Shown here: piece by piece, positions 7,864 through 15,887 of the stretch
Layout of the letters: each line of letters opens with the position of its first letter
Position numbering within the stretch: the stretch's first letter is position 1
Source of the DNA: JBBROS01 sp964246015
GTDB taxonomy: Bacteria; Pseudomonadota; Alphaproteobacteria; Acetobacterales; Acetobacteraceae
Direction: 5' to 3'
Assembly: GCA_964246015.1 (NCBI GenBank)
Contig: CAXTPG010000016.1
Span: forward strand, 1 to 59,500
DNA length: 59,500 nt
Notes under the pieces: model-generated
Told to the model about the DNA's origin: nothing
Database searches by the model: none
What the model saw: only the letters and a program-made list of their open reading frames with translations
Program-made: the position numbers and the translations under genes

Positions 7864-8874
7864 ATGGTTGGTGCCAAGCCTCCTTCGATCACGGATGTCG
7901 CCGCGGCGGCGGGATGCAGCGTCGCGACGGTGTCGCGGGTGATGGGCGGCGTGCCGGGGAAGGCGGGGGCCGCGACGGTGCTGCGGGTGCAGTCGGCGGC
8001 GGCGGCGTTGGGGTGGCGGCCGGCGGCGGCGGGGCAGGCGCTGCGGCAGGGGCGGGGACGGCTGGTGGCGGTGCTGGCGCCGAACCTCGCCAACCCGGCG
8101 CTGGCGGCGATCGCGGCTTCGGTCGAGGCGGCGCTGCGGTCGGACGGCCTGGCGATGGCGCTGTGCGACACGCATGACGACGCGGTGGTGCAGGACGAGC
8201 ATCTGCGGGAGATGCGGGCGCACGGGGTTCGGGCGACGGTGCTGCTGGGGGCGGTGGCGAGTCCGGGGCTGGTGCGGCATCTGGCGGCGGGGGAGCCGAC
8301 GCTGTTCGTGAACCGGCGGGATCCGGCGGGCGGGGCGCACGGGTTCGTGGGGATCGACGACCGGGCGGCGGGCATAGAGGTCGCGGGGTATTTCGTGCGA
8401 GCCGGGCTGCCGGTGGCGGGGGTGCTGCACGGGGCGCTGGGGTCTTCGGCGACGGCGGCGCGGGTTTCGGCGTTCCTGGGGGCGCTGGCGGAGGCAGGGG
8501 TGGCGCTGCCGTCGGGGGCGGTGCTGACGGTCGCGGGGGTGGAGCACGTGCGGATCGGGTTCGAGGGGGTGGGGCGGCTGCTGGAATCCGGGCGATTGGG
8601 GGTGCGGTGCGGCCTGTTCTGCTCCAGCGATCTGATTGCGTATGGGGCGCACCGGGCGCTGCTGCAGGCCGGGTTGAAGGTGCCGGACGACGTCGTTGTG
8701 GTCGGGTTCGACGACAATCCGTTGAACGACTGGGTGGCGCCGTGGCTGAGTTCGGTGCGGGTGCCGTATGCGCTGTTCGGGCCGGCGGCGACGGCGGCGT
8801 TGCGGGGGGTTTGGGCGGGGAAGGCAGTGGAGTCGGCGGCATTGCCGCATGTGCTGGTGGTGCGTGGGGGATAG
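7864..8874 (+). CDS. LacI-family transcriptional regulator
   Basis: Cytoplasmic DNA-binding regulator, 336 residues. The N-terminal helix-turn-helix reads SITDVAAAAGCSVATVSRVM, diagnostic of LacI. The periplasmic-binding-like effector domain starts at RLVAVLAPNLANPAL and includes DDVVVVGFDDNPLNDWVAP near the C terminus. The ATG at 7864 is preferred over GTG 7846 or ATG 7849 because AAGGA (7853-7857) stands six bases before it. It is divergent from the sugar operon and is its likely local repressor, with the imported sugar or a product as inducer. Confidence 0.93.
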   Translation: MVGAKPPSITDVAAAAGCSVATVSRVMGGVPGKAGAATVLRVQSAAAALGWRPAAAGQALRQGRGRLVAVLAPNLANPALAAIAASVEAALRSDGLAMALCDTHDDAVVQDEHLREMRAHGVRATVLLGAVASPGLVRHLAAGEPTLFVNRRDPAGGAHGFVGIDDRAAGIEVAGYFVRAGLPVAGVLHGALGSSATAARVSAFLGALAEAGVALPSGAVLTVAGVEHVRIGFEGVGRLLESGRLGVRCGLFCSSDLIAYGAHRALLQAGLKVPDDVVVVGFDDNPLNDWVAPWLSSVRVPYALFGPAATAALRGVWAGKAVESAALPHVLVVRGG

Positions 8875-9061
8875 GCGGCAATGGCGGCCGGGTCCGGCCC
8901 ATGGACCAGCGCGGCCGTGACCTGATGAAGCCGTAGCCGGCGCGGTTTCCCGACTGCGGACGGAGCGGTGGCTGGTCCCGCCTTGTTTCTGCTTGACACG
9001 GGGTATGTCGCTGGACAGAAATGGAACGGCGTTGCGTACCGTGAAACGTCAGGAGCCGAGC

Positions 9062-10129
9062 ATGAAGAGCTTTCAGCCGACACGCCGGTCCCTGGCGGCG
9101 CTTCTGGCCGGGATGGCCGTGCCTGGCCTGGCCCGGGCGCAGGGGCGTGGGCCGGTCGTGTTCGCGTCCTGGGGCGGTGCGTTCCAGGACGCGCTGCGCA
9201 GTGCGATGCTGGAGCCGGCGGCGCGCGGCACCGGGCTTACGGTCAAGGAGGACACGACCAACGGCATCCAGGACGTGCGGGCGCAGATCACGGCGCGCCG
9301 GGTGGCGTGGGACGTGACCGAGCAGGAGCTGCCGACCTGCGAGACGCTGAAGCGGGACCGGATGCTGGACCCGATCGACTATGCCGTGGTCAAGACCGAC
9401 GGCATCGGCAAGGAGCTGATCAACAGCCACTATGTCGGGTTCATCAACTTCACCAAGGTGATCGCCTACCAGGTCGATACCTATGGCAGCAACGGGCCGC
9501 AGACCTGGGCGGATTTCTGGAACGTGGCGAAGTATCCGGGCAAGCGGTCGATGTACGGCAAGGTGAACTACGCGCTCGAGGCGGCGCTGATGGCCGACGG
9601 GGTGGCGATCGCCGACGTGTACAAGGTGCTGGCGACGAAGGACGGGCAGGAGCGGGCGTGGCGGAAGCTGGCCGTCATCGTGCCGCACGTCACGGTCTGG
9701 TACCGGGGCGGGTCGCAGTCGGCGCAGTTGCTGCGGGACGGCGAGGTGGACATCATCCACATGGGGCATAACCGGGTGGAGAGCGTCATCGCGTCGGGCC
9801 GCAAGGTCGGCTACCGCTTCGACGGCGGCACGATGGACATCGACGGGCTGCTGGTGCCGGCCGGGGCGCCGAACCGGGCGAACGCCATGACCTTGATCGA
9901 CGCGATGCTGGGCGCCGAGGCGCAGGCCCGGCTTGCGAAGCTGATGCCGCTGGGTCCCGTCAACGTGCGGGCGTTCGACACGGGCATCCTGACCGACGCG
10001 GAGATCAGGAAGATCAACACGTATCCCGAGAATTACGGGAAGCAGCTGCTGGTCGATCCGAACTTCTACGTGGGCCAGCTCGATGTGCTGTCGGAGCGGT
10101 TCGACCGGTTGATCCAGGGCCGCGGCTGA
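9062..10129 (+). CDS. PotD-type ABC transporter substrate-binding protein
   Basis: Periplasmic binding protein of the spermidine/putrescine (PotD) class, 355 residues. The twin-arginine signal TRRSLAALLAGMAVPGLARA precedes the mature start; VVFASWGGAFQDALR, VIAYQVDTYG, YRGGSQSAQLL and MGHNRVES are typical of the family. The ATG at 9062 is set by AGGAG (9051-9055) and the signal peptide. A perfect TTGACA (8993-8998) lies upstream, but its -10 partner is weak. The gene heads a ten-gene operon that continues with ATPase, permeases and four ureohydrolase-fold proteins, so the ligand may be a polyamine or a guanidino compound. Confidence 0.93.
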   Translation: MKSFQPTRRSLAALLAGMAVPGLARAQGRGPVVFASWGGAFQDALRSAMLEPAARGTGLTVKEDTTNGIQDVRAQITARRVAWDVTEQELPTCETLKRDRMLDPIDYAVVKTDGIGKELINSHYVGFINFTKVIAYQVDTYGSNGPQTWADFWNVAKYPGKRSMYGKVNYALEAALMADGVAIADVYKVLATKDGQERAWRKLAVIVPHVTVWYRGGSQSAQLLRDGEVDIIHMGHNRVESVIASGRKVGYRFDGGTMDIDGLLVPAGAPNRANAMTLIDAMLGAEAQARLAKLMPLGPVNVRAFDTGILTDAEIRKINTYPENYGKQLLVDPNFYVGQLDVLSERFDRLIQGRG

Positions 10130-10134
10130 CGCCC

Positions 10135-11190
10135 GTGCCGGCGCCGCTGCCGGTCGTGATCGAGGGGCTGCGCAAGTCGTACGGGCCGGTCCCGGTGCTG
10201 GACGACGTGTCGCTCGCGATCGAGGCCGGGGAGTTCATGACGCTGCTGGGGCCGTCGGGGTCCGGCAAGACGACGCTGCTGATGGCGCTGGCCGGGTTCG
10301 TGCGGCCGGACGCAGGCAGCATCCGCTTCGGCGAGCGTGAGGTCGTGACGCTGCCGGCGCACAAGCGCGGCGTCGGCATGGTCTTCCAGAGCTATGCGCT
10401 GTTCCCGTTCCTGTCGGTGGCGGAGAACGTCGCGTATCCGTTGAGGATCCGGGGCGTGGGGCGGGAGGAGCAGCGGCGCCGGGTGGAGGCGGCGCTGGCG
10501 ATGGTGCAGTTGGCGGGGTTCGGCGCGCGGCGGGTGGGCCAGCTTTCGGGCGGGCAGCGGCAGCGGGTCGCGCTGGCGCGGGCGATGGTGTTCGGGCCGC
10601 AGGTGATCCTGATGGACGAGCCGCTTTCCGCGCTGGACAAGAAGCTGCGCGAGCACATGCAGATCGAGCTGAAGGCGCTGCACCGGCAGTTGGGCGCGAC
10701 GATCGTCTACGTGACGCACGACCAGCGGGAGGCGCTGACGATGTCGGACCGCATCGCGGTGCTGGACCGCGGGCGCATCGTGCAACTGGACACGCCGGAG
10801 GGGTTGTACCGCCGGCCGCGGAGCCTGTTCGTGGCCGATTTCGTGGGTGAGTCGGTGACGATGCCGGTGGAGGTGTCGGGCGGCGTCGCGCGGCTGCGGG
10901 GGCAGGCGTTGCACGCCGCCGTGCCGGCCGGGGCGGGGCCGTTCCATCTGGTGATCCGGCCCGAGGCGATCGGCCCGGCCGGCGAGGCCGCCGCGGCGGA
11001 CGACAACCTGTTCCATGGGACCGTGCGCGACGTCATCTATCGCGGCGACTCGTTGTTGGCGCTGGTCGCGGTCGAGGGCGGACCGGACCTGGCGGCCTGC
11101 CTTCCGGCCGGGCGCGCCGCCGCGCCGCTGCCGGGCGCCGCGATGGTGCTGCGGCTGGCGGCGGCCGACACCGTCATCGTGCCGGCATGA
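10135..11190 (+). CDS. PotA-type ABC transporter ATPase
   Basis: Cytoplasmic ATP-hydrolysing subunit, 351 residues. Walker A is GPSGSGKTT (39-47), the Q-loop glutamine is Gln85, the signature is LSGGQ (137-141), Walker B is VILMDE (157-162) and the switch His is His195. A C-terminal TOBE-type domain follows from about residue 235. It starts with GTG five bases after the binding protein stop, and its stop overlaps the first permease ATG. Complete and canonical for the polyamine/opine class. Confidence 0.96.
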   Translation: MPAPLPVVIEGLRKSYGPVPVLDDVSLAIEAGEFMTLLGPSGSGKTTLLMALAGFVRPDAGSIRFGEREVVTLPAHKRGVGMVFQSYALFPFLSVAENVAYPLRIRGVGREEQRRRVEAALAMVQLAGFGARRVGQLSGGQRQRVALARAMVFGPQVILMDEPLSALDKKLREHMQIELKALHRQLGATIVYVTHDQREALTMSDRIAVLDRGRIVQLDTPEGLYRRPRSLFVADFVGESVTMPVEVSGGVARLRGQALHAAVPAGAGPFHLVIRPEAIGPAGEAAAADDNLFHGTVRDVIYRGDSLLALVAVEGGPDLAACLPAGRAAAPLPGAAMVLRLAAADTVIVPA

Positions 11191-12050
11191 CGAACGCCGG
11201 CCTGCTGGCCGCGGAGGGACGGCGGGAGCGGGCGGGGCTGATGGGCCTGTCGGCGCCGGCGCTGCTGGCCGTGGGCGGCGTCGTGGTCCTGCCGGTGCTG
11301 TGGCTGTTCGCGCTGTCGTTCCTGGACCGTGCCGGGTCGTTCACGCTCGACAATTACGCGCGGGTGCTGGGGGCGCTGTACCTCGACACCTATGTCATCA
11401 CGTTCGAGATCAGCCTGGCCGTGACGCTGATCTGCGTCGTGCTGGGCTATCCGCTGGCGTATTGGCTGAGCCGGCTTTCGCCGGGGGTCGCGGGCGTGCT
11501 GATGATCTTCGTGCTGCTGCCGTTCTGGACGTCGGTGCTGGTGCGGACCTATGCGTGGCTGGTGCTGCTGCAACGGCGGGGGATCGTGAACCAGGCGTTG
11601 CAGGCGCTGGGGGTGATCGACGCGCCGCTGCAGCTTGCGAACAACCTGGCCGGCAGCGTGATCGGGATGGTGCACATCATGCTGCCGTTCCTGGTGCTGC
11701 CGCTGTATGCGGCGATGCGGGCGATCGATGGCGACCTGGTTCGGGCTGCGGTGGGGCTCGGGTCGTCGCCGGCGGGGGCGTTCTGGCGGGTGTTCGTGCC
11801 GATGTCGCTGCCGGGGCTGTTCGCGGGGGTGGTGCTGGTGTTCATCCTGTCGCTGGGGTTCTACGTGACGCCGGCGCTGCTGGGCGGCGGGCGGGTGCAG
11901 ATGATCGCGCAGCGGATCGAGGCGACGATCAACCTGTATACCAACTGGGGCGCGGCGAGCGCGTTGGGGGCGGTGCTGCTGGCGGCCGCGCTGCTGCTGA
12001 TGTGGGTGTTGCAGCGGGCCTTCGGGCTCGACCGGCTGTTCGTGCGCTGA
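11187..12050 (+). CDS. PotB-type ABC transporter permease
   Basis: Inner-membrane permease, 287 residues, six predicted helices. The first helix is at about 20-42, and the second region (LAVTLICVVLGYPLAYWLS) is typical of PotB/CysT-like proteins. The EAA-loop equivalent reads RAAVGLGSSPAGAFWRVFVP, which keeps the Gly and the final Pro. The ATG overlaps the ATPase stop (ATGA) and the stop overlaps the next ATG, implying coupled translation. Confidence 0.95.
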   Translation: MTNAGLLAAEGRRERAGLMGLSAPALLAVGGVVVLPVLWLFALSFLDRAGSFTLDNYARVLGALYLDTYVITFEISLAVTLICVVLGYPLAYWLSRLSPGVAGVLMIFVLLPFWTSVLVRTYAWLVLLQRRGIVNQALQALGVIDAPLQLANNLAGSVIGMVHIMLPFLVLPLYAAMRAIDGDLVRAAVGLGSSPAGAFWRVFVPMSLPGLFAGVVLVFILSLGFYVTPALLGGGRVQMIAQRIEATINLYTNWGAASALGAVLLAAALLLMWVLQRAFGLDRLFVR

Positions 12051-12838
12051 TGCCGTCGCGCCCGCCCGTGCTGCTGTCGGTCGCGTGCGGGGCGATCCTC
12101 GTGTTCCTGATGCTGCCGACGCTGATCGTGATCCCGATGTCGTTCTCGGACGCTGCGTATCTGGAGTTCCCGCCGCGGGCGTGGTCGCTGCGCTGGTACC
12201 ACGCGTATTTCGGATCGACGCCGTGGATGGACGCGACGCGGACGTCGCTGCTGGCGGCGCTGGCGACCGCGGCGATCGCCACGCCGCTGGGGGTTGCGGC
12301 GGCGTATGGGCTGGACGCGGCCTCGCCCCGGTTGCGGGGGGCGTTGCAGGTGGTGATCGTGGCGCCGCTGATCGTGCCGTCCATCCTGGTCGCGGTGGGC
12401 GTGTTCCATCTGTATGCGCTGCTCGACCTCAACTACAGCTTCGCGGGCGTCGTGCTGGCGCATGTGGCGTTGGCGGTGCCGTTCGTGGTGGTGACGGTGC
12501 TGGCCGGGCTGCGGGCGGCGGACCCGGCGCAAGAGCTGGCGGCGCGCAGCCTGGGCGCGCCGCGGGTGCGGGCGTTCCTGACGGTGACGCTGCCGCAGAT
12601 CCGGTTCTCGGTGCAGACGGGCGCGTTCCTGGCGTTCATCACGTCGCTGGACGAGGTCGTTGTGGCGATGTTCGTGTCGGGCGGGGACAACGCGACGATC
12701 ACGCGGCGGATGTTCAACGCGCTGCGGGACCAGATCGACCCGACGATCGCCGCGATCTCGACCTGCCTGGTCGGCATTTCCGTCGTGGCGCTGGTGGCGG
12801 TGCAGGTGTTCGGCGCGCGGGCGCGGCGGGACGGCTGA
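12050..12838 (+). CDS. PotC-type ABC transporter permease
   Basis: Second inner-membrane permease of the importer, 262 residues. The N-terminal helix SVACGAILVFLMLPTLIVIP and the motif MSFSDAAYLEFPPRAWSLRW are classical PotC features. The EAA region reads LAARSLGAPRVRAFLTVTLP. The ATG at 12050 overlaps the previous stop by one base (TGATG) and removes a long upstream read-through present in this frame. It is followed with a one-base overlap by the first ureohydrolase-fold gene. Confidence 0.95.
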   Translation: MPSRPPVLLSVACGAILVFLMLPTLIVIPMSFSDAAYLEFPPRAWSLRWYHAYFGSTPWMDATRTSLLAALATAAIATPLGVAAAYGLDAASPRLRGALQVVIVAPLIVPSILVAVGVFHLYALLDLNYSFAGVVLAHVALAVPFVVVTVLAGLRAADPAQELAARSLGAPRVRAFLTVTLPQIRFSVQTGAFLAFITSLDEVVVAMFVSGGDNATITRRMFNALRDQIDPTIAAISTCLVGISVVALVAVQVFGARARRDG

Positions 12839-13569
12839 TGGTCGCGCGCCCGGTGCATCGGTGGGGGGTGGCGGAGGGGGTGGCGCATGGGCTGCGGCCG
12901 GGCGGCCTTGCCGGTGGCGGGGTGGCGTTCCATGGCCTGATCTCCGACCCCGATGCGGCGCGGGCGGTGCGTGACGCGAGCCTGCTGCTGCCGCCGTTGG
13001 CCGGGATCGACCTTGGGGATTGCCGGCCGGGCGGGGCGCCGGTCGCCGCGCTGGTGCGGGAGGGTTTCTGCCCGGTGCAGGTGGGCGGGGACGATGCGGG
13101 CGCGATGGCGTTCGCTGCTTCTGCGTCGACGGAAGGGGCGGCGGCGCTGGTGCTGCTGTCGGGGCGCTTGCCGATCCCGCCGGCCGGGGCCGCGGGGCTG
13201 CTCGCGATCGGCACGCACGGGCTGGTCGGGCGCCGCGACCATGACGGGTGGCGCGCGGCGGGGGGCGGCATCGTGCCGGCGCGGGCCGGGGCGGAGCGGC
13301 TGGGGCAGGCGTTGGCGGCCCTGCCGGGGACGCGGGCGGTGGTCGTGGTGGACCTGGGCGTCGTCGATACCGGGTATGCCGCCGGGACGGACGGGCTGAA
13401 CGTGGGCGGCATGACGCCGATGGAGCTGTTCGCCGCCGTGGATCGCGTGGCGGCCCGCGTGCGGCCCGTCGCGATCGCGCTGTGCAACCTGGCGCCCCAC
13501 CGTGACCCGCGCGGCCATTCCGAGCGCATCGCCGCCGAGGTTCTGGGCCGGTTGGCGGCCGTCCCATGA
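12838..13569 (+). CDS. Ureohydrolase-fold pseudoenzyme 1 (metal ligands lost)
   Basis: A 243-residue protein that lines up by motif with the intact ureohydrolase at 14883-15887. PVQVGGDDAGAMA (79-91) stands where the enzyme has PVAVGGDHYTSYP, so the His ligand is Asp. LLSGRLP (106-112) replaces the DGHLD segment. VVDLGVVDTGYAAGT (170-184) replaces LDVDAMDAGFLPGT, so the second Asp of DxD is Gly. The C-terminal NLAPHRDPRGHSERIAAEVL mirrors VSPPLDPSGRSERIAAGLL. A binuclear Mn site therefore cannot form, although the scaffold is kept. The open frame with one- and four-base overlaps to its neighbours argues for a used protein rather than a decaying gene. Function unknown; possibly a subunit or ligand sensor. 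Confidence 0.82.
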   Translation: MVARPVHRWGVAEGVAHGLRPGGLAGGGVAFHGLISDPDAARAVRDASLLLPPLAGIDLGDCRPGGAPVAALVREGFCPVQVGGDDAGAMAFAASASTEGAAALVLLSGRLPIPPAGAAGLLAIGTHGLVGRRDHDGWRAAGGGIVPARAGAERLGQALAALPGTRAVVVVDLGVVDTGYAAGTDGLNVGGMTPMELFAAVDRVAARVRPVAIALCNLAPHRDPRGHSERIAAEVLGRLAAVP

Positions 13570-14183
13570 GCGGAGCGCTTCGGTTCCGGGCTGCGCCCAC
13601 CTTGCTTGGGGCACAGGCGGCGACGCTTGCGGAGGTGCGGGCGGGGGATGTCTGCCTGCTGGGCCTGTTCTTCGATGCCGGCGCGCGGTTCGGCGCGCGG
13701 TTCGCGGCGCGGCAGATGCGGTATGCCAGCGCCGGGGTGGCGGCCCCTGCGCGGTGTCGCGACCTGGGGGATCTGAACGTGTTTCCGCTGGAACCCGCCC
13801 GGCATGCGGCGGCGCTGGTGGAGCAGCTTGCGATGGTCCTCGATGCGGCTGGAGTTCCCGTCGTCGTCGGGGGCGCGGACGGGCTTGGTCCGGCTTTTGC
13901 CGCGCTGTTCGGGGAGTGCGCGGTGTGGCGTCCGCCGGCGGCCCCGCCTGGATTGCCGGCGCGCACGGGGCTTGCGATCGATGTCTCGGCGCTGGCCGGC
14001 GATGTCTTGCGGTCCGACTGGCCGCTGTGCGCGATGCGGACCGGGCTTGCCGGGCTGGATGCGGCGCGGGTGGGCGGCGTGCATGTGTGCGGCCTGGCGC
14101 CCGCGCTGGATGTGTCGGGGCGGCGGGAGGCGGCGGTTGGCCTGCACGTGCTCGCCGCCGTCGTCGCGTGGCTTGCGCCGTGA
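13566..14183 (+). CDS. Ureohydrolase-fold pseudoenzyme 2 (short, metal ligands lost)
   Basis: A 205-residue protein, about 130 shorter than the intact enzyme. GDVCLLGLFFDAGARFGARF (27-46) matches the enzyme's GDVAFLGIPSDATHTSRIG. VPVVVGGADGLGPAF (97-111) replaces the GGDH region, with Ala and Asp where Asp and His ligands belong. LAIDVSALAGD (136-146) replaces LDVDAMDAG, so the second Asp ligand is Ser. GLAPALDVSGRREAA (176-190) mirrors VSPPLDPSGRSE. The DGHLD block and its surroundings are missing. It overlaps both neighbours by four bases (ATGA, GTGA). Non-catalytic for guanidino hydrolysis by the family mechanism; role unknown. Confidence 0.8.
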   Translation: MSGALRFRAAPTLLGAQAATLAEVRAGDVCLLGLFFDAGARFGARFAARQMRYASAGVAAPARCRDLGDLNVFPLEPARHAAALVEQLAMVLDAAGVPVVVGGADGLGPAFAALFGECAVWRPPAAPPGLPARTGLAIDVSALAGDVLRSDWPLCAMRTGLAGLDAARVGGVHVCGLAPALDVSGRREAAVGLHVLAAVVAWLAP

Positions 14184-14917
14184 CGTTGCTGGATGCGCCG
14201 CTGCCGCGGATGGCCGGGCTGCTGCCGTTCCTGCGCGTGCCGGGGGGTACGATCGACGGGTTGCGGCCGGGGATGGTCGCGGCCTTCGGGGCGGCCGTCG
14301 ACGGGGATGCCGATGACGAGGACACCGGGCTGGGGCCGCGCGCGCTGCGGGAGACGTCGGCCTATTTCGGCTCGCATTTTGCCGCCGGCATGGCGCGTCC
14401 GATGGACGTCGATCGGCGGCGCCCGCTGGATACCGGCGCGTTGGCGGGGCGGCTGGTCGATCTCGGCGACCTCGATCCCGCCGGTGCGGAGGCGGTGCGG
14501 GACGCCTGCGCCGCCATTGCCGGGCGGGGCGCCGTTCCGCTGCTGTTGGGCGGGCCGCTCGCCCTGGCGGCCGCATGCCGGGACGGGTGCGCGCGGGCGC
14601 TCGGGCGGCCGGTGGCGCTGCTGCGGCCGTGCGGCGCCGCGGGGACTGGGCCGGCGCACGTCGCGCTCGACCTTGCGGACATCGGCGCCCCGTGGCACGG
14701 CGCCCGCCACGCAAGCCGGTTCGACGGCATGGGGCTGCGGGAGGCGCGTGCCTGGCTGCGTGCCACCGGGCGGGCGCAGCTTGCCGGCGTGTCGATCACC
14801 GGACTTGCCCCGGCGCGCACGGGGCTTTCGCTCAACAAGGCCGGTCAACGGCTGCTTCTCACGGCGATACTGGACCTGCTCTATGACCATCTCGACGTCC
14901 TTGGCCCCGCTGCTTGA
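14180..14917 (+). CDS. Ureohydrolase-fold pseudoenzyme 3 (metal ligands lost)
   Basis: A 245-residue protein starting at GTG 14180, which overlaps the previous stop (GTGA). GLGPRALRETSAYFGSHF (50-67) is a clear match to the GPRALRRET region of ureohydrolases. AVPLLLGGPLALAAA (118-132) takes the place of the GGDH block, with Pro-Leu for Asp-His. VALDLADIGAPWHG (161-174) replaces the DxD block, with Ala as the second residue. ITGLAPARTGLS (206-217) stands in the EVSPPLD position. None of the six expected metal ligands except the first Asp of DxD is kept. The frame is intact and G+C-rich at third positions, like its neighbours. Confidence 0.8.
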   Translation: MTLLDAPLPRMAGLLPFLRVPGGTIDGLRPGMVAAFGAAVDGDADDEDTGLGPRALRETSAYFGSHFAAGMARPMDVDRRRPLDTGALAGRLVDLGDLDPAGAEAVRDACAAIAGRGAVPLLLGGPLALAAACRDGCARALGRPVALLRPCGAAGTGPAHVALDLADIGAPWHGARHASRFDGMGLREARAWLRATGRAQLAGVSITGLAPARTGLSLNKAGQRLLLTAILDLLYDHLDVLGPAA

Positions 14918-15887
14918 GTCCGTGCGGTTCGACCGTCCGGCCGCGACGTTCTTCGATTCGCCGCCCGGCGTGGCAGGCGACCTGGTAGCGGGCGACGTCG
15001 CGTTCCTCGGAATCCCGTCCGATGCGACGCATACCAGCAGGATAGGCACCCGTTACGGGCCGCGCGCCCTGCGGCGTGAGACGCAGGCGCTGATGCGCGG
15101 GCTGGACGCGGCCGGGCCCGAGCTGGTGGATGCCGGCACGGGCGGCGTGTTCCGCCGGCGCCCCGGCGGGATGCGCGACGTGGGCGATGCGCCGCTGCAC
15201 GCGACCGACCCGGCCGCGCTGACCGAGGGGATCGCCGCCATGACGGAAGCCATCGTGATGGCGGGGGCGCTGCCGGTCGCGGTGGGGGGGGACCATTATA
15301 CCAGCTATCCGGCCTGCCTCGGCGTGTCCCGCGCCTGGGCGGCGTTGCGGCCGGGGGCGCGGTTCGGGTTCGTGCAGATCGATGGGCACCTTGATTTCTG
15401 CGACCGGCTGGGCGCCTGGGGGACGATGAACCACGCGACGAATGCACGGCGGACGTCAGAGCTGCCGAACATCGGGCCGATGGCCTGGATCGGGGTCAGC
15501 GGCTGGGTGGACGGCGCGGACGTCGATGCGATCGAGGGCATGGGCGGCCTGATCCTCTCGGCCGAGGACGTGCATGCCATGGGCGCGCCGGCGGCGGCGC
15601 GGCGGGCGCTGGAGCACGCGATGGCGGGGTGCGAGGCGGTGTACGTCACGCTCGATGTGGATGCGATGGACGCCGGATTCCTGCCTGGCACCGGGTCCGT
15701 GGTGCATAGCGAGATCACGCCGCGGCAGTACCTCGACCTGGTTGCCGTGCTTGCGGCGGCGCCGTTGTGCGGGCTGGACATGGTCGAGGTTTCGCCGCCG
15801 CTGGACCCGTCCGGACGGTCCGAACGGATCGCGGCGGGGCTGCTGCTGGAGGCGTTGCGGCCGCGGTTGATGGAGTGCGTGGCATGA
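14883..15887 (+). CDS. Ureohydrolase (agmatinase/guanidino hydrolase family), metal site intact
   Basis: Predicted cytoplasmic Mn-dependent C-N hydrolase that splits urea or a ureide from a guanidino substrate. It has 334 residues from ATG 14883; GTG 14922, just after the upstream stop, is an alternative that removes a 35-base overlap. All six family metal ligands are visible: His138 (GGDH), Asp167, His169 and Asp171 (IDGHLD), Asp258 and Asp260 (LDVDAMD). Glu302 (VEVSPPLD) is also kept. Two motif variants are notable: GGDHY rather than GGDHS, and DGHLD rather than DAHxD. The substrate may be agmatine, a guanidino acid or similar; the linked PotABCD-type importer suggests it is taken up from outside. 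Confidence 0.92.
   Translation: MTISTSLAPLLESVRFDRPAATFFDSPPGVAGDLVAGDVAFLGIPSDATHTSRIGTRYGPRALRRETQALMRGLDAAGPELVDAGTGGVFRRRPGGMRDVGDAPLHATDPAALTEGIAAMTEAIVMAGALPVAVGGDHYTSYPACLGVSRAWAALRPGARFGFVQIDGHLDFCDRLGAWGTMNHATNARRTSELPNIGPMAWIGVSGWVDGADVDAIEGMGGLILSAEDVHAMGAPAAARRALEHAMAGCEAVYVTLDVDAMDAGFLPGTGSVVHSEITPRQYLDLVAVLAAAPLCGLDMVEVSPPLDPSGRSERIAAGLLLEALRPRLMECVA

Noticed and set aside
8993..9021. Full sigma-70 promoter for the ureohydrolase operon
   Set aside because: TTGACA (8993-8998) is perfect, but no reasonable -10 hexamer lies 16-18 bases downstream, so it is not listed as a promoter.
9023..9035. IclR operator GGAAC-GGC-GTTGC
   Set aside because: Only four of five arm positions match and the length is short; kept as a remark in the IclR entry.
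12838..14917. Three small ureohydrolase-like genes as decaying pseudogenes
   Set aside because: All three frames are uninterrupted, start and stop codons overlap tightly with neighbours, and scaffold motifs remain while only catalytic residues changed; simple decay would break frames first.
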